Notes under the pieces: generated by a model | The model's input: the letters and a program-made list of their open reading frames with translations, nothing else | Told to the model about the DNA's origin: nothing | Database searches by the model: none | In this document: positions 63,341 through 64,000 of the stretch, in pieces | Layout of the letters: each line of letters opens with the position of its first letter | How positions within the stretch are numbered: position 1 is the stretch's first letter | Program-made: the position numbers and the translations under genes | From: CALJFL01 sp047633055 | Lineage (GTDB): Bacteria > Pseudomonadota > Gammaproteobacteria > Pseudomonadales > Halieaceae | Length of the DNA: 64,000 nt | Direction: 5' to 3' | Assembly (NCBI GenBank): GCA_047633055.1 | Contig: JBLIEI010000003.1 | Span: forward strand, 1-64,000

Positions 63341-64000
63341 TTATGGCGAGGGGAGTAATAGTTTTGCCACACCTCTGCCCCGGGGGTCGGCGACAGCGAA
63401 GGTCTTACCCGACTGGTGCTGTATCGCTTGTATATCGCCGAGATTGCCCCAGCTGTTCGGCCGAACAACGTAGCCCATCGTCTCCAGCTCGACTTTAGTC
63501 TGCAGCGGTATCTGCCTCTGGTCGTGACGAAGCAGCGTCGCGGCCGGCAATTGATGGTGGAACCGGGTCGCTGCGACGGCGGCTTGAAGTGGCATATCAA
63601 AGTCGTAGAGGTTCAGGATCACCTGGAATACGGATGTAAAAATTGTACTGCCCCCAGGCGTGCCAATGATCAGGCTGGCTTGATTGTCACGCAGCAAAAT
63701 AGTTGGACTCATGGAAGACAGCATCCGTTTACCCGGTGCGATGGCATTGAAATCTCCGCCAATCACGCCGAACTTGTTGGGCATGCCCGACAGTGCACTA
63801 AAGTCATCCATCTGGTTATTGAGCAGAAAACCGGCGTCTTCAACGACGACTCCAGAACCAAATTCCCAGTTCAGGGTGTAGGTCAGGGCAACCGCGTTGC
63901 CTTGTTTGTCCAGAATTGAAAAGTGGGTGGTTTGATGGGACTCGATTCCCGGTTTTACACTTTCTGATTTCGAAATGGCCTTGGGGTTTATCGCTCCAAT
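63341..64000 (-). CDS. Gamma-glutamyltransferase, C-terminal part (cut by window end)
   Basis: The open frame continues past base 64000. It includes the start of the small subunit: SHQTTHFSILD, where the first Thr of TTH (codon near 63931-63929) is the autocatalytic cleavage site and nucleophile. GKRMLSSMSPTI and IIGTPGGSTIF (oxyanion and substrate-binding loops) and a normal C terminus follow. GGT cleaves the gamma-glutamyl bond of glutathione in the periplasm. Upstream two-thirds are outside the window. Confidence 0.92.
   Translation of the reverse strand: MGAINPKAISKSESVKPGIESHQTTHFSILDKQGNAVALTYTLNWEFGSGVVVEDAGFLLNNQMDDFSALSGMPNKFGVIGGDFNAIAPGKRMLSSMSPTILLRDNQASLIIGTPGGSTIFTSVFQVILNLYDFDMPLQAAVAATRFHHQLPAATLLRHDQRQIPLQTKVELETMGYVVRPNSWGNLGDIQAIQHQSGKTFAVADPRGRGVAKLLLPSP

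Overview
The window reads as a chromosomal segment of an aerobic, probably marine gammaproteobacterium. Gene orders supporting this are nadB/rpoE-rseABC-mucD, lepA-lepB-DUF4845-rnc-era-recO-acpS, cysM-relA-mazG-adk, an AlgP-like histone-like gene, and ccoNOQP-ccoGHIS. Together they recall the OM60/NOR5 (Halieaceae/Spongiibacteraceae) relatives of Pseudomonas; that placement is inference. Gene density is high. No insertion sequence, phage gene, CRISPR array, rRNA or tRNA was recognised.

Region by region: 1-7.9 kb holds the end of a sensor kinase, a repeat-bearing hypothetical protein, an AraC regulator, bolA-trhO, a secreted protease, an alpha/beta hydrolase, a GST, a TSUP permease and a MliC-like lipoprotein. 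7.9-17.5 kb is a cbb3 cytochrome oxidase cluster on the minus strand. Here ccoN and ccoG carry in-frame TGA codons where the family has tryptophan. ccoO and ccoG have single-base shifts in homopolymers, and the fnr-type regulator gene upstream survives only as its 3' end. The simplest reading is a low-oxygen respiration module in decay, although sequence error must be excluded. 17.5-25 kb holds a LuxR-type regulator, a large DUF1631-GGDEF-EAL protein, and an unusual protein joining a glycosidase-like barrel to a lipopolysaccharide-kinase-like domain.

25-31.7 kb is the most striking part: a compact operon for coenzyme F420. It encodes NADPH:F420 reductase, CofE, CofD, and one 1069-residue protein that joins CofC, CofG and CofH. 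It therefore carries every core step from the flavin-like chromophore FO to glutamylated F420, plus a recycling enzyme. F420 is uncommon in Gammaproteobacteria and the CofC-CofG-CofH fusion looks unusual.

31.7-58.4 kb is mostly housekeeping: DNA repair, FAD insertion into succinate dehydrogenase, NAD synthesis, the sigma-E envelope stress system, translation and protein export factors, RNase III/Era/RecO, the stringent response, adenylate kinase, tRNA modification, undecaprenyl phosphate recycling and TrpS. It is interrupted by a histone-like gene with a long Lys-Pro-Lys-Ala repeat. 58.4-64 kb holds a TonB-dependent receptor, a truncated VOC gene, a GNAT acetyltransferase, small envelope proteins, an extradiol-dioxygenase-like protein and the 3' end of a gamma-glutamyltransferase gene.
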